From Ambrosia x helenae (taxonomy: Eukaryota > Streptophyta > Magnoliopsida > Asterales > Asteraceae), in contig CM061227.1 of NCBI GenBank assembly GCA_030844895.1, positions 310,001 to 374,000 on the forward strand: a DNA stretch of 64,000 bases. Reading direction: 5' to 3'. The translations under genes and the position numbers were made by a program. The notes beneath the pieces were generated by a model that worked only from the letters and a program-made list of their open reading frames with translations, was not told the DNA's origin and made no database searches. Positions 45,504 to 57,368 of this stretch are shown here, piece after piece; position 1 is the first letter of the stretch; the number at the start of each line of letters is the position of its first letter.

Positions 45504-46614
45504 CTTAGATGAAAAATAAAATGTGATTACGTAATATTCTTTTGTTTATTTAAAAAGAATAACCAAAACAGAGTAAATACTCAAACCTCAAGCCATGCGG
45601 TTCCATCATTGGAAATCATTTTTAATGTTTCAATGATGATTGAATAGGAGTGATTATTTTAATTAAAGTATTCCCAATCTGATTATAAACTGACCACATT
45701 TTAGTACGCCACAACTTACTAAAATCCACATTGTATCACTCATCAACACACGAATTTGAGAGTGTGACAACCAATCCTTCGGGGTTTATTAGTAAAATAC
45801 AGTTTTAACCTGGGAAACATACATATCTATGTCACATTTATTTTAAACATTTATCTCAAAAACATGATAATTTCTTAAAGTTATTTATGATTTCAAGCAA
45901 GAAAAACAGCTCATAGCTTTTCAATTCACAAAATCATATATCCAGTAGAAAAGGTCTCTAATTTCCCCTCCCTCCCTTTCTTTCTCTCTCTTTCTCCAAC
46001 AGAAATCACAAAAAGCTAAGCTTAATAGAAGCTAATTTTATCCTTACAAAAAAAAACTAAGGTGTATAAAAGCTGCAGATTTACTTCAAAAAATTACATT
46101 TGGGCTCATGTATAAACGAAATAATGAAATTAGGGTAGAAAAGTATTGAAAGTACCTCAATCTCATTCATCAACTTCATTCCCTCAATAATGCGCATAAC
46201 CTAACCTTGTTTTCAACTTGGAAGCGTAAAATCGAAACAATCATCTGACTAGAACAGTCAACAACAGAAACAACTTACAAAATAAGTAACAGCAGTTGAT
46301 GAAAATGACCAATAACCAAACTGTATCAAATATATTAGAAAGAAAAAAAATGATAAGTTAGAACCAAAACGTGTAATTTCAATATTAAAAAAAGAGTTAA
46401 TTACACCGTTAGGCCTTGTGGTTTTGTCAAAATAACAACATTGGGTACTAACTTTTATTTGTTGCAACATTGAGTTCTATAGTTTCATTTTCATATCAAT
46501 GTTGGGTATTAAGGCAAACCTTGGTTAAAAACTAACACTAAAGCATGGGTAGTTTCGTCATTACACTAAACTATTTAATATAATCCCCCTTCTTTTCCTC
46601 TTTAACCTATAGTA

Positions 46615-46642
<28 letters not shown>
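45504..46642. other. intergenic, no gene seen
   Basis: AT-rich DNA with a CT-rich tract at about 45965-46000 and a (TA)n run at 46620-46645. No convincing frame. Confidence 0.45.
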
Positions 46643-46645
<3 letters not shown>

Positions 46646-46987
46646 GTATAAGGTTATATTGGAAACCCTTGTTATAGTGAAAACCTTGGAAACTCTATCA
46701 AACTCTAACTTCCCGACTTTTTTTATGAAAATTTTATGGTATGTAGCATACATGATTTTAAGCATTTTTGGCCAAAAAATCGAAAAAGCGCCGAGCCGTC
46801 TTAAAAAAAAACCGTTTTCGGGTAAAAAATGGGTAACATGTGTTAGTTTGGCTTAACACGTGTTAGTCAAAATTTTATTTATTTATTTTAAAAAATGCTT
46901 AAAATCATGTATATTACATGCCCTAATTTTTTCAAAAAAAAATTGGGAAGTCAGAGTTTCAGGGTTTCCACATTATCCTTACCCTAT
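46643..46987. mobile_element. MITE with GTAAGGATAAYRTGGAAACCC-like ends
   Basis: About 345 bp with long imperfect inverted arms: GGAAACCC and ACTTCCCGAC on the left, GGGTTTCC and TTGGGAAGTCAGAG on the right. ATTTTAAGCATTTTTGGCC on the left pairs with AAAAATGCTTAAAAT on the right. It sits between TA repeats, so a TA target is plausible. Confidence 0.6.
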
Positions 46988-47020
46988 ATATATATACACA
47001 CACACACACACACATATATA

Positions 47021-47515
47021 TAGTGGAGAGTTCAAATGAGAAGAAAATAACTTGTAAGAAGAAAAAGAACAAATATTAACCAATAGAAATATTTTATATA
47101 TTAATTGTATTTAATGTTAAATAAATTACTTATTTCTTTTGTAACCCCCCTAAACTAGTTCAATAAATAAAACTCATAATTAAATTTTAAGTTATATACT
47201 TTCAAAGCAAACCTAATTAAAGTGAAGGAGAATTTCGATATGTGTAGGATATGCGTAAGATGAACTTTTATATGTGTAGGATAAACGTATGATAATCTCG
47301 ATATGTGTAGGATAAACATATGAGAATTTTCGATGTATGTATGGTGAATTTTGATATGTGTATGACAAATTTTGATAATGCGTAGGATAAAGTGTTAATG
47401 ACTAATTAATTAAAGAGATAATAATTAATTTAAAAGTAGTTAAAGTATTTAATGTTTATTATTATGTCATTTGTTCTTTTTGTTCTCATGTTAAGTTTCT
47501 TCTCATTTGATCTCC

Positions 47516-47520
<5 letters not shown>
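47021..47520. mobile_element. MITE with CAAATGAGAAGAAA termini
   Basis: Ends TAGTGGAGAGTTCAAATGAG and its near-complement CTCATTTGATCTCCCCCTA form a TIR of about 25 bp around 500 bp, bordered by TA repeats. The interior has tandem ATATGTGTAGGATAAACGTA variants (about 47238-47390). It is non-coding. Confidence 0.7.
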
Positions 47521-47561
<41 letters not shown>

Positions 47562-48520
47562 GAAAAAAATATAATTAAAGTTGTTGTAGTGATTCTTGAT
47601 ATTTTTAGAGCTGCTGTTTGTATAAATTATTTATGTACTTATTACCTTTTTTTTTCAAATGTTGAACTTATGATCTTGATTGGTATCTGCAAAGTAAAAT
47701 TCAATTTGTGAATTGCCATGTTCATGTCATTCATTTAACCATCATTTTCTTACTTTCCTATTATAATCATCCATAATCGGCTTCCTTTCAATATCTATTA
47801 TAATAGGAATCAACATATTAGGTAAAAGAAGTTTTCATTTTATGGCTAATTTATTGTTACCTTGTCGTAGGTGAAGCCTTCAAATAGTGGTGGAAGACTT
47901 ATATTTGTTTCTAAACGAGGTGACGTTAACCCGTGCGTTGTTGCGGGATATTATTCTAAATGTCTATAAATTTACTATATGATATGTAAAATAAATAAGT
48001 TTATATCTTCAAAGACGTTCAGGTGGCAACACGTTGACGACGATGAAGAGGGTACCAAATAAGAAGATGAACAAGGAAGCGACAACGGTGATGAAGACGA
48101 GTAGTATTAAATATATTTTTATTGTAATTTCTTTTTAATTTAAATATAATGTTTTTTTATTTAATGAAATGTTATTTGTTTTTTAATTTTGCATACTTAA
48201 ATAAAAAAAAAACAATAATTAATCAATGATTGCTAGGTGTTATATAGGGGCTTTATCCACTATACATACACTTATATAAAGCCTCTGCTTTAATTTAGTG
48301 TCACGTGTTGCATAACGCCCTCATAAAGCCCCTATTGTAACACACTATTAAATAAAACTTTTTTTTAATTACAAATTCAGTCCCATAGTTTCAAATCATG
48401 TAAGTTTACAGTTTAGAATATAAAAACAATGCTAGTTGGAATGTGTAGTGAGGGTTTATTGACTATGAAAAAGCAGACTTTTGGCAACCTGCCAACAACT
48501 AAATCTTCATTTCCCATCTC
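47521..48520. other. intergenic with a possible transposon tail remnant
   Basis: (TA)n occupies 47520-47560. At about 48016-48110 (+) a frame reads RWQHVDDDEEGTK, stop, EDEQGSDNGDEDE, stop. This acidic tail is of the kind seen at transposase C-termini, followed by AT-rich DNA and an imperfect GGGGCTTTAT/ATAAAGCCCC inverted pair (48246-48335). Assignment is uncertain. Confidence 0.35.
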
Positions 48521-48527
48521 TATAAAT
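48521..48527 (+). promoter_or_regulatory. TATA box of the SDR gene
   Basis: CTATAAATG lies 135 bp upstream of the proposed ATG and about 30 bp upstream of a CT-rich leader (CCATCTCTCTCTCTCTC), a usual plant core-promoter layout. Confidence 0.6.
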
Positions 48528-48655
48528 GTCTTTCTTATTTGCTCAGTGCAACTCTAAATCTCCATCTCTCTCTCTCTCACACTCTCACTCTCTATATACA
48601 TAGATATAGATACATAGTTTTCGAACAAGTGTTGTTTGGTGTGGTTTATTTGATA

Positions 48656-51132
48656 ATGCCTGTTGAAGTTATGCCTGAAAAAACCTTCTATAGAAGGTAT
48701 ACTAGCTTCTTAATTTCACCCTGCAAAATTTCATATTTATTTCATGTTTGAGTACAACATATGATCGCTAGAGCGTCGCAAAATGATGTCTATGTGATAT
48801 ATATATATAAGATACATATGTGACAGCTGTTGTAACTTTTAGAAGAAATCTTTCACTTCTTAAACTACTTGCATGTAGTGGCCGGGTTTAGGGTCGGGTG
48901 ATAAATTAAAATTCCTTTATGATTGATTTGTTAATCAATTTCATAATGTAAAAAAAAAAAAAAAAAAAATTCATAATTCATTTTTTTTGTGTATTTCAAT
49001 TATTTTAAATTCCGGTTACTTTTGAAATGTTCAATTCTTTTATATTCCAACTAGCTGATTACCCCGGGAAGGTCCCAGGGTTGAAAAATTTAATATGATT
49101 TAACAAAAAATGATAAAAATGATAAAACAAGAAAACTCAAATCACGAAAAGAGTAAATAACTTAAACATGATCAATCTTAGTTAAGAAAACATTTATTTA
49201 AAAAGTTTTAAAAAAAAAGCATTAACCATATTAAACATAATACAGTATTAAAAAGATAACCTTCAACATATAATCATCTTCACGTAATTTAAAATATGTT
49301 ACAATTTGACTTTGACTTATATAGATGTAGAATTCATGATGGGAGTTGAAAAATATAACCATTTTAATAACACTAATACTAATAGTAATAATTATTACTC
49401 TTGTAATTAAATAAATAAAAAAATAACCTTGCTATAAGGTGACACCATGTGTTGCAGTGTTGCGCGATTTTTTCTCCTAGCTTCTCTTGATATACCTATC
49501 CATCTTTAGAAGAGTAAAATTCCAATGATAGCATGACGATTGGGCTGAATTTCAACATCGTAAATAAGAACCTGGTTTAAAAGATTAATGAATAACCTGA
49601 ACACTTTGTGTTTTTTTTCTGTATGAACATAACCCCACAAAAAAATAGTCGTTTTTTTCTCCGTTTTTTATATAGCACTATGGTACTCGTTGGAAAGATA
49701 ATAAAATGCTCGTTATTTTGGTGTAATTTTTTTATTTAAAAAATCTCGAATATAAAAGATATTAACGTTTAAAAATTATGGGAAGAACATAAAAGAGAAA
49801 AATTTAAATTTGTTTTTAAATTGTTTTTTTCCTAAAATAACTCAATTTAATTTTAGTAGTTGATAATTGAGAGATAGAGAGATAAATTTAGGGTTTTATG
49901 TTTATCTTTTTTTTTTAATTAAAAAAATGAAATAATTCAAAAACACTAAAATCTTTCAACTATGATGCCACGTGGCACTTTCATGGAGGGGTTGAAGGCA
50001 CCATTGCACGTCACGTCAGCAATGTTCAATTCTTTTATATATATTAATAGATTCTTTAAAAAAAATCTCAAACAAAACGCACCCTTATCATTTTGCTAAA
50101 ACTCCTGAAAATAAAACTAATTCTAGTTTTTTTTTAATCATGAAATGCTTCTATATGTTTATATATGTATATGTATCCTTGGAAGTTATTGTCTTCTACA
50201 ACATAACAATATATTTGAAATAAAGAATACCCTTAACAACGGCTTTGGAATTTTACTTTATATCAATTATCAATATGATCGAAATACTAATCGTGACTTA
50301 TAATGTTAATAGGTTGGAGGGGAAGATTGCAATTATCACCGGTGGTGCCGGGGGGATTGGTGCAGCCACCGTGCGGTTGTTTACCAACCATGGTGCTAAA
50401 GTAGTCATAGCCGATATCAACGACGAATCCGGACTCTCACTAGCTACTTCACTCTTTCCTTTAGCTACATATGTTCATTGCAACGTTAGTTCGGAAACCG
50501 AAGTCCAAACCCTGGTCGACTCAACCATGTCTCGTTATGGTCGAGTCGACATATTATTCAACAATGCTGGAGTGCTTGGAAACCAGTCCAAGCACAAAAG
50601 CATTGTTGACTTGAGTGTAGATGAGTTTGACAAAGTAATGAGTGTGAATGTGAGAGGAGTAGCCCTAGGGATGAAACATGGTGCTAGGGTTATGATTCCG
50701 AACAAAACCGGATGCATAATATCAACTGCTAGTGTAGCAAGCGTCATGGGTGGGTTGGGCCCACACGCGTACACGGCCTCAAAGCACGCAATAGTCGGGC
50801 TTACAAAGAATGCAGCTTGTGAATTGGGAAAACATGGGATAAGAGTTAATTGCATTTCGCCATTCGGCGTAGCAACACCTATGCTCGTGAATGCGTGGCG
50901 TATCGAAGATCAAGACGAAGATATAAGTTGTAGAACACCAAACGAGAAAGAAATTGAACAAATGGAGAACTTTGTGAATAACTTAGGAAACTTGAAGTGT
51001 CTTACCCTAAAAGCTAAGGACATAGCGGAAGCAGCTCTTTACCTTGCTAGTGACGAGTCTAGATACGTGAGTGGTCATAACCTTGTTGTAGATGGTGCGG
51101 TTACAACGACTAAAAACTGTGTTAGCTTGTAA
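48656..51132 (+). CDS. short-chain dehydrogenase/reductase (SDR110C-like)
   Basis: Two exons: 48656-48696 (MPVEVMPEKTFYR) and 50313-51132. The phase-2 junction splits an Arg codon just before LEGKIAIITGG, the intron position usual in this plant family. The product has 286 residues. NAD(P)-binding is TGGAGGIG at about residues 21-28. An Asp ends beta-2 (VVIADINDE), suggesting NAD(H). NNAGVLGN, the catalytic Ser in IISTASVAS and YTASK are present, followed by GIRVNCISPFGVATPM. It is closest in style to secoisolariciresinol-, borneol- or momilactone-type dehydrogenases of specialised metabolism, so the substrate cannot be assigned. Reading upstream of 50313 as coding is rejected. The intron contains a Helitron. 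Confidence 0.85.
49051..50051 (-). mobile_element. non-autonomous Helitron in the SDR intron
   Basis: On the minus strand the element starts TCTATTAATATATATAAAAG (5' TC at 50051) and ends CAGCTAG (49054-49051). A GC-rich hairpin, CCCTGGGACCTTCCCGGGG, lies just before the CTAG end. It lies between a host A (complement of 50052) and T (complement of 49050) with no duplication, the standard Helitron insertion. It has no RepHel coding, so it is non-autonomous. Confidence 0.75.
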
Positions 51133-51299
51133 GAAAGATCAAGATTAACGTACTAAATATTTGGATCATCACAGTCGCATGTTCATGATATACTTGATAT
51201 AGAATAAAAATTCAATTACATTTTATTCTAAATATATGACAAAGCATTATGTTAAACGATAGTAAATCTAAGGTTTCTTTAATCCAGCTGTTATTACCA

Positions 51300-51934
51300 C
51301 ACTACAAGAATAAAGAGTAATAGCGGACGACACCTTTAGCGGCGACCCGCCTGATGGTCGCCGCTATTGCTCTGATCCGCATCAAACAACACGTAATCAT
51401 AATCGTTGATTGGGTTGAGGATCGAACGGTTGAGAATTCATCGTACCAAAAGGGCAATAGCAACCCTCAACTTCAATCGCAAATGTTCCAAATGTTTAAT
51501 CAATTCCAGTCGCAAAATCTTGCTAACTTTGAAAATCAATGCGGCAACGACAATGGTGGCGAGGAAGATGAAGATGTTTTAGACGGTTGTGTAAGAATAA
51601 TTAAGACAATAACAATTTTTATGTTTGTGCGATGTGATGATAACGTTATGTTTGTAACTATTATGCGTTTTTATGCCGGTATATATATGTAAATCTTGTT
51701 ATTCGTGTTTAGTTTTCTTGTTTTTTCTGCTTGATTGTGCGATTGCCGTGTTTAAAGTGCGTTAAAACATAGTTTAGAAAGCTGAAAAAAAAACCCTTTA
51801 GCGGCGACAAGGTAGCACAGGAAAGCGCCACGTGAAAAAAAAAATTCAAAATTAATTCCCACGTGGAAATAAGTATTAGCAGCACTCTCATTAGCGGCGA
51901 CCTATCGCCGCTAATGCTCTCCTTACTTGTAGTG
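51300..51934 (+). mobile_element. deleted CACTA element (AGCGGCGAC subterminal repeats)
   Basis: Ends CACTACAAGAATAAAGAG and CTTACTTGTAGTG are CACTA termini. AGCGGCGAC/GTCGCCGCT motifs sit inside both ends. The interior (51354-51692) encodes a frame with QLQSQMFQMFNQFQSQN and GGEEDEDVLDG, like the C-terminal end of plant En/Spm-type proteins. No 3-bp target duplication is clear (CCA on the left, AAC on the right). Only 635 bp remain. Confidence 0.75.
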
Positions 51935-51955
51935 AACTAGATTCGTGAGGCGTAA

Positions 51956-52268
51956 GGGGTGTAAATGGAATTGAACCCAGCTTCAAATCGGGTTCACGTT
52001 TGGCTTGTTTAATTTTAGAGATCTCGAGCTCATTTAGAGCTTTATTTATAAAGTTTGAGCTTAGCTCCTAACTAATATTTTTAAAACTCGAGCTTGGTTC
52101 AACCTATGTTTGTTTATTATCTAATAATAAGCTATTTAAACTTGTAATTAATTAGCCTAGTATTCAAACTTGAGCTTTAGTTGGTTTATGCTTGGTTTGA
52201 TTTGAGCTTTTAGCAAGTCAATTTTTTATAGCTCATGAGTAGCCTGACTTGTTAATTTACACCTCTTA
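51956..52268. mobile_element. MITE with AGGGGTGTAAAT termini
   Basis: AGGGGTGTAAAT at the left and ATTTACACCTCT at the right enclose about 310 bp of GAGCTT/AAGCTC-type degenerate repeats. A related half element is at 57209-57350. No clear target duplication. Confidence 0.65.
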
Positions 52269-52374
52269 AAACTGTGAGATCTTGTCGTCAAAATATTTAT
52301 TATAACAAATTAGATATATTTTATTCTCTATTTTAGGCTTATTTAGTAATCATATTACAAATTAAGGTGTTATA

Positions 52375-52480
52375 CACCTCACTTACGGCGTGCGCATATA
52401 ATGTATATATGTGTGGCCCTCGTGGGGCAAAAGTAAAGTTGCACTAGTTTTAACGTTATTTTACGAATTTCATTGAAAAG
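52375..52480 (+). mobile_element. 5'-half-only copy of the chimeric SINE
   Basis: CTTACGGCGTGCGCATATAATG through GCACTAGTTTTAACGTTATT matches the first roughly 105 bp of the elements at 38444 and 56445. The Au-like 3' half is absent and replaced by unrelated DNA. This indicates deletion or that the 5' half also exists on its own. Confidence 0.7.
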
Positions 52481-54182
52481 ACCAACAAGAATTACAAGTC
52501 AGCGGTGGGTAAACGGGAAATAAGTTGTGCCGCTACCCTTTTCTGACGTTAAAAAAAAATACAAAAGTTAAATCAAATAAAATCATATTGACCGTCAAAT
52601 CATTTATATCAATATTTTTTTTATTAAATGTAACTTATGATATAATCACTATTATTTATATTTCCGTCTCTTTAGTTTAAGGTTTCTAATACATAAAGCA
52701 ATTCAAACTCTATAAATGATAATTAAACCCTAAATTCACAGTGAAGTCCAAAGCGGTTGTCAAAATCAATGACTCCACCATTTCAAATGATATTTAACAT
52801 TTTGGTGAACAGAATAACAAAAGAAAATCGGTATATTTAACATTTCAGATTTTTCTTACGTAACTATATATAATTTAAAATTTTAAATAATGTAAAAGAG
52901 TTAAAAGAGTTATGATACTAATATTTACTAGCTAGACAAGCTTTTTTAAAGGATAATAATGAGAAGGATTTTGGCAATTCTAATCTCATCCATGATCTAA
53001 AATTCACGCATGTTTCAATATTCTTAATATCGCTCTTCAATACTCGTTTCCCGTTGCATATACATATACCTATTTATAATCTTATGTGGTTTAAAATTAC
53101 TCGCAGGAATGTGGAATGTTTATTACCAAAGCTCCGAACTTAAACACATTTTAAAAATCAACTTGAAATATAAAATAGTCAATATTATTATAATTTTAAC
53201 ATCTCTATAATATTTATAATTTCAACTTTCAACAACTTCAATATATTATTCATTACATTTATGAGATTATATAATATATTTGCATATGTTTTATTGCGAA
53301 TAATCAGGTTCGGGCAGGTTTAATCATATTCCATCCCGAATTTCTTATATAATTGTCAAGCTATGTTGTTTAACACTTGGTTTAGAGTTTAAAGCTTTGA
53401 GGTTTATACATAGTTTTTTAAAACACACATTTCATCAATCATGCATCACCGTGAAACACATGCATCAACCTCGCTAGCTATTAAAATAATTATAAGCTGG
53501 TAATATCTACAATTATAAGCTAGTGGTACCCAATCTTTGGGTTACCTGTTAGTCTCACTACCAATATGTTATATGAAAAATATATTAGATTATTTATATG
53601 GTTGAAGATGTGAACGTATCAATTATATAATGATACATGATTAGGAGGGTGCGTTCTTTCGGTAACCAAATTTACATTGAGAATTGCTAGAATGGAGAAT
53701 CACATTAACACTTGCTTTTTATAACGTAAATTGACTAAAATGCATCTAAAATTTTATATCTTTAAAACTTATTTACTTTATTAATCTGATATTTCATTAA
53801 ATGGGCAGATTACATAAGGATGGCAGTTAGGTGGACAATAAGTTACGTTGTCACCCTCTTCTAGATAAAGAACACTAATCTAAAAAACAAATCCTCGCAG
53901 TTGTTGTGGACCACCCGCTGAACTCTTGTCAGAAACCTAATCGTCTTCGATGCTAAAGAGCCAAAGGTGTTGATATATTTTTTTTTTGTTTAAATGTACA
54001 TATGCATATACACTATGTACACATGTATATGTGTATTATGTATATCGATACATAAATGTACATTTTTATACTTTAAAAAATTAGGAGAGAAGAGATGAGC
54101 CAAAGAATTCAGAGGTAGAGATCGGAAAAATATCATTATTTTTAAGTTTACCTTTTTCACTATTCAAAATGTAAGCCTGTGT
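52481..54182. other. intergenic, no gene seen
   Basis: AT-rich DNA with no convincing coding frame. GCTAGTGGTACCCAATCTTT at about 53519 and GTGCGTTCTTTCGG at about 53650 may be edges of old repeats, but no boundaries can be set. Confidence 0.45.
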
Positions 54183-55542
54183 CACTACTAAAAAACTGGC
54201 CTATTTCTGACCAAAGTTTTGGTCGGAAACTGGTCGGAAAACAGCGTTTCTGACCAGTTTCCGACAAAGTGTCCTTTGTCTGAAAAATCTAGTCGGTAAA
54301 TTTTTCCGACAAGTTTCCGACCAAATTTCCGACAAAAAAGCGTGAAAGATTTTCCGACAAAATCCCGACCAGTTTCCGATTAACTTTTCCGACCAGTTTC
54401 CGATGAACTTTTCCGACCAGTTTCCGATGAACTTTTCTGACCAGTTTCCGATGAACTTTCCCGACCGATTTCCAACGAAAAAATGTGTCAGCTTTTCCGA
54501 CAAAATTCCGAGTGGTTTTTTATTAGTTTTTCCGACAAAATTCTGAGAAAATAATTGTCAATTTTTCCTACATATTACCGACCAAACTGATTTTATTTAT
54601 AAAAAAAAAAAAAAAAAATTCCATTTTTTCCTGCTTAAAATGTAGAAAATTAAGATACGATTATCATCACAAGTTGAACTACAAATACATTTACATGTTT
54701 ACCAAAATAATACGGCGCCTTTGTCAAATTACAAATTTCCCGCATACTATAGCACGGTTATCAAACTACAACTCTACGCCGCTTGTTCCTAACCTGCCGC
54801 CTTCAAAGCCATGCTTGAAGACTCACCGCTCCATTCAAAACTCGCAAACGCATCTCGCCTATATCAAAATCAAATCATATTATAAAGACCCATATCATCA
54901 ATTATGTCAACATTTTTTGTAGCTACACTAAACTTAAACAAGAAAACAAAAATCCTACCTGAATATTGTAGCTACCTGAATACTTAATTTGTTGCCTTGC
55001 TTGAACCAAAAACCATTGATTTTTCGCTTTTTGTGTTTTCTTTCCAAGCTTTCGTTATTCCATAACTACGTGTCCATGTGTATTTGTGTGTGTGTGTGTA
55101 TATATATGCATTTTTATATGCATTATGACACATACACATGTACATAACATATATATACTCATTAACACATAGATAAAAATACGCACATACATACAAATAC
55201 ACATCTATATTATTTAATACCAATAAAATAAAGCTTTTTGTTGGAAAATGGTCGGTAATTACCTACCATTTTCCGACCAATTTTTTTTTTGTTTTTTTTG
55301 GTCAATCGGAAATTGGTCGGAAGCTTTATACAGATTTCCGACGATGTTGTTTATGGTCGGTATTTTGTCGGAAAGTTGTCCCTAAAAGCAACGCTTTTTT
55401 GTTGTCGGTTTTTGGTCGGTATCTGGTCGGAAATCTGTCCCTAAAAGCAGCGCTTTTTTCTATGTCGGTTTTTGGTCGGAAATACCGACCAAATTTTTTT
55501 GGTCGGAAATTTTAGTCAGAAATGACCAGTTTTCTAGTAGTG
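54183..55542. mobile_element. non-autonomous CACTA element, 3-bp TSD
   Basis: Termini CACTACTAAAAAACTGG and CCAGTTTTCTAGTAGTG are inverted repeats flanked by TGT (54180-54182 and 55543-55545). Both subterminal regions consist of dense CCGACCAGTTTCCGA/GGTCGGAAA motifs: about 54205-54540, inverted at about 55240-55520. The middle is AT-rich with microsatellites and no transposase. At 1360 bp it is a deletion derivative. Confidence 0.92.
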
Positions 55543-55545
55543 TGT

Positions 55546-56429
55546 TATGCAACATATCATTATATTATTTTTGCTACAGATGGTAGTTGTTAAGCTATTG
55601 TTAACTATATAATGTATTAGGATGGTCAGTTACTTGCTTAATGGTTAGGAGCCACGATTAAGAGATAATTTAGAAGCATAAAATCTGAATTGCAATCTTA
55701 TTTTTAGTCCTATATATTCAAATGTTTTCGGAAAGGTGTTTGAATTGTTAAATAAACAAAGTACGTACATTGATACTGATGGATGATAAAACCCCGTTAG
55801 CACAAGAATCACGAGTCGCAAATCCCAATCTAACTACTCAACCAAGAAAACGATTGATTTTGTCATCTCGTCAATTAATAATTTCTACGGCAATAAATAC
55901 TGTATTCTAATATATGACTTTTTGTTACATGTAGAATTTATTAATTACATGTGTAATCACATAACAAAAAATAATCTTTGTTGCTTAAAAACATATATTT
56001 CGCTAAGAACATCCACAATGTGGTACTCACAACTGGCCAAAAAAGCCATGAGCTATTTATTGTCGTATTGAACGTGATGTGCCGACTCAATAGATTAAAA
56101 AAGCTATGGCTTTCGACAAAAGAAAATTAAACACATAACTCTTTTTAATCCCACAGCATACACGTGTTTGTGTATGTAGTAGGATGATTAAATACAAAAT
56201 GATTGTAACATGAAAAGTATATATAGGATGATTAAAAACTTTAAGCTAAGTGTGACAGTTTATGGATTAATAGAAAGTAGTAGAAGCTCGAAGGGTTGTG
56301 GCCACAAACCCGCTATCCCGAAGCCTACGTAGGGGGACACCCTAGCTGTGAGGATAATCGGCATGTAAAAAATGATTAAATAAAGTTTTTATTTTATTTT
56401 ATTTTTGAGAAATTAGAATTAAGAAGCAT
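55546..56429. other. intergenic, no gene seen
   Basis: No frame or repeat boundary can be supported. AAGCTCGAAGGGTTGTGGCC at about 56285 may be part of a dispersed repeat. Confidence 0.45.
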
Positions 56430-56444
56430 AAATTCTCTTTTAAA

Positions 56445-56832
56445 GCCCTGCTTACGGCTCTGCGCATATAATGTATATATGTGTGGCCCTGGGGGGCAAA
56501 AGTAAAGTTGCACTAATTTTAACGTTATTTTACTAATTTCGTGAAAATAACGTTAAAAACGATGGATGGTTAATCATGCATCATGTGGTAGCGTTGATAG
56601 CCAAAAGACAAGGGGTTACATGCACCAATCGGGCTGTCCCAATTGCTAAGTGTTATGTGCCTTATGTCCAAGGCTTGATACAAAACCACTATCGAGCTGA
56701 GGGTCTCACTGGAAGCAGCCTCTCTATTCCCACGGGGTAGAGGTAAGGCTGTCTACATTTTACCCTCCTCAGACCCTACCTTAGCTTTGCTATTGGTGGG
56801 ATTAACTGAGTATGATGATGATGATGATGATG
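56445..56832 (+). mobile_element. chimeric Au-like SINE, second full copy, 15-bp TSD
   Basis: The same 5' and 3' halves as the copy at 38444-38825, with scattered substitutions and an (ATG)n tail. It is flanked by the perfect direct repeat AAATTCTCTTTTAAA (56430-56444 and 56833-56847). Two independent insertions with the same limits show that the chimera moves as one unit. Confidence 0.88.
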
Positions 56833-56847
56833 AAATTCTCTTTTAAA

Positions 56848-57208
56848 CTTACGTGGATCATCTATCGTGAGCCCAATGGGCTGATACGTCTATTTCCGCT
56901 TGGTAATTAATAGGTAGTCGTTTGTTTAGTGGTTAATAAAAGTCAATTTATTAACGGTGCATCATCTTCCTCTCAATCATCGTCGTGGTTTCTGTTAAAA
57001 TTTTGAGTGTTTGTTCGCTGTTATCGCTTCCAGGTATTAAGCTTTTAAAATCTATATTTGTGGGGCTGATAATTTATAAAACAGAATTTGATATTCATTT
57101 TTCTAAAACAGAATTTTTAATATCTCAAGATTAATGCTATATTAAGTTTTGTTTTAATAAATAAAATCAAAATAAGGTTTTTTGATTTGTTTTCAACAAT
57201 CAAAACTA
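56848..57208. other. short intergenic stretch
   Basis: No gene or repeat boundary is recognised. Confidence 0.4.
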
Positions 57209-57350
57209 GGGGTGTAAACAAGCCGAGCCGGGCCCGAGCCTGACTGGGCTCAAGCTCGGCTCGTCATGGTTTTATGAAGCTCGAGCTAGGCTCGGTTCGA
57301 GCCTAATACTTTGAGCTCGAACTCGGCTCGACTCGGCTCAAAATAGTTAT
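57209..57350. mobile_element. half of a GAGCTCGGCTCG MITE
   Basis: Starts AGGGGTGTAAACAAGCCGAG, the same type of terminus as the MITE at 51956, followed by CTCGGCTCG motifs. It ends abruptly where Copia-derived sequence begins, so only the left half remains. Confidence 0.6.
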
Positions 57351-57368
57351 AGAACTATGTAAAAGAAG

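Noticed and set aside
50245..50312. Residues upstream of LEGK in the SDR long frame as the natural N-terminus
   Set aside because: An intron acceptor sits exactly at 50312/50313 and a phase-matched first exon with promoter features exists at 48656.
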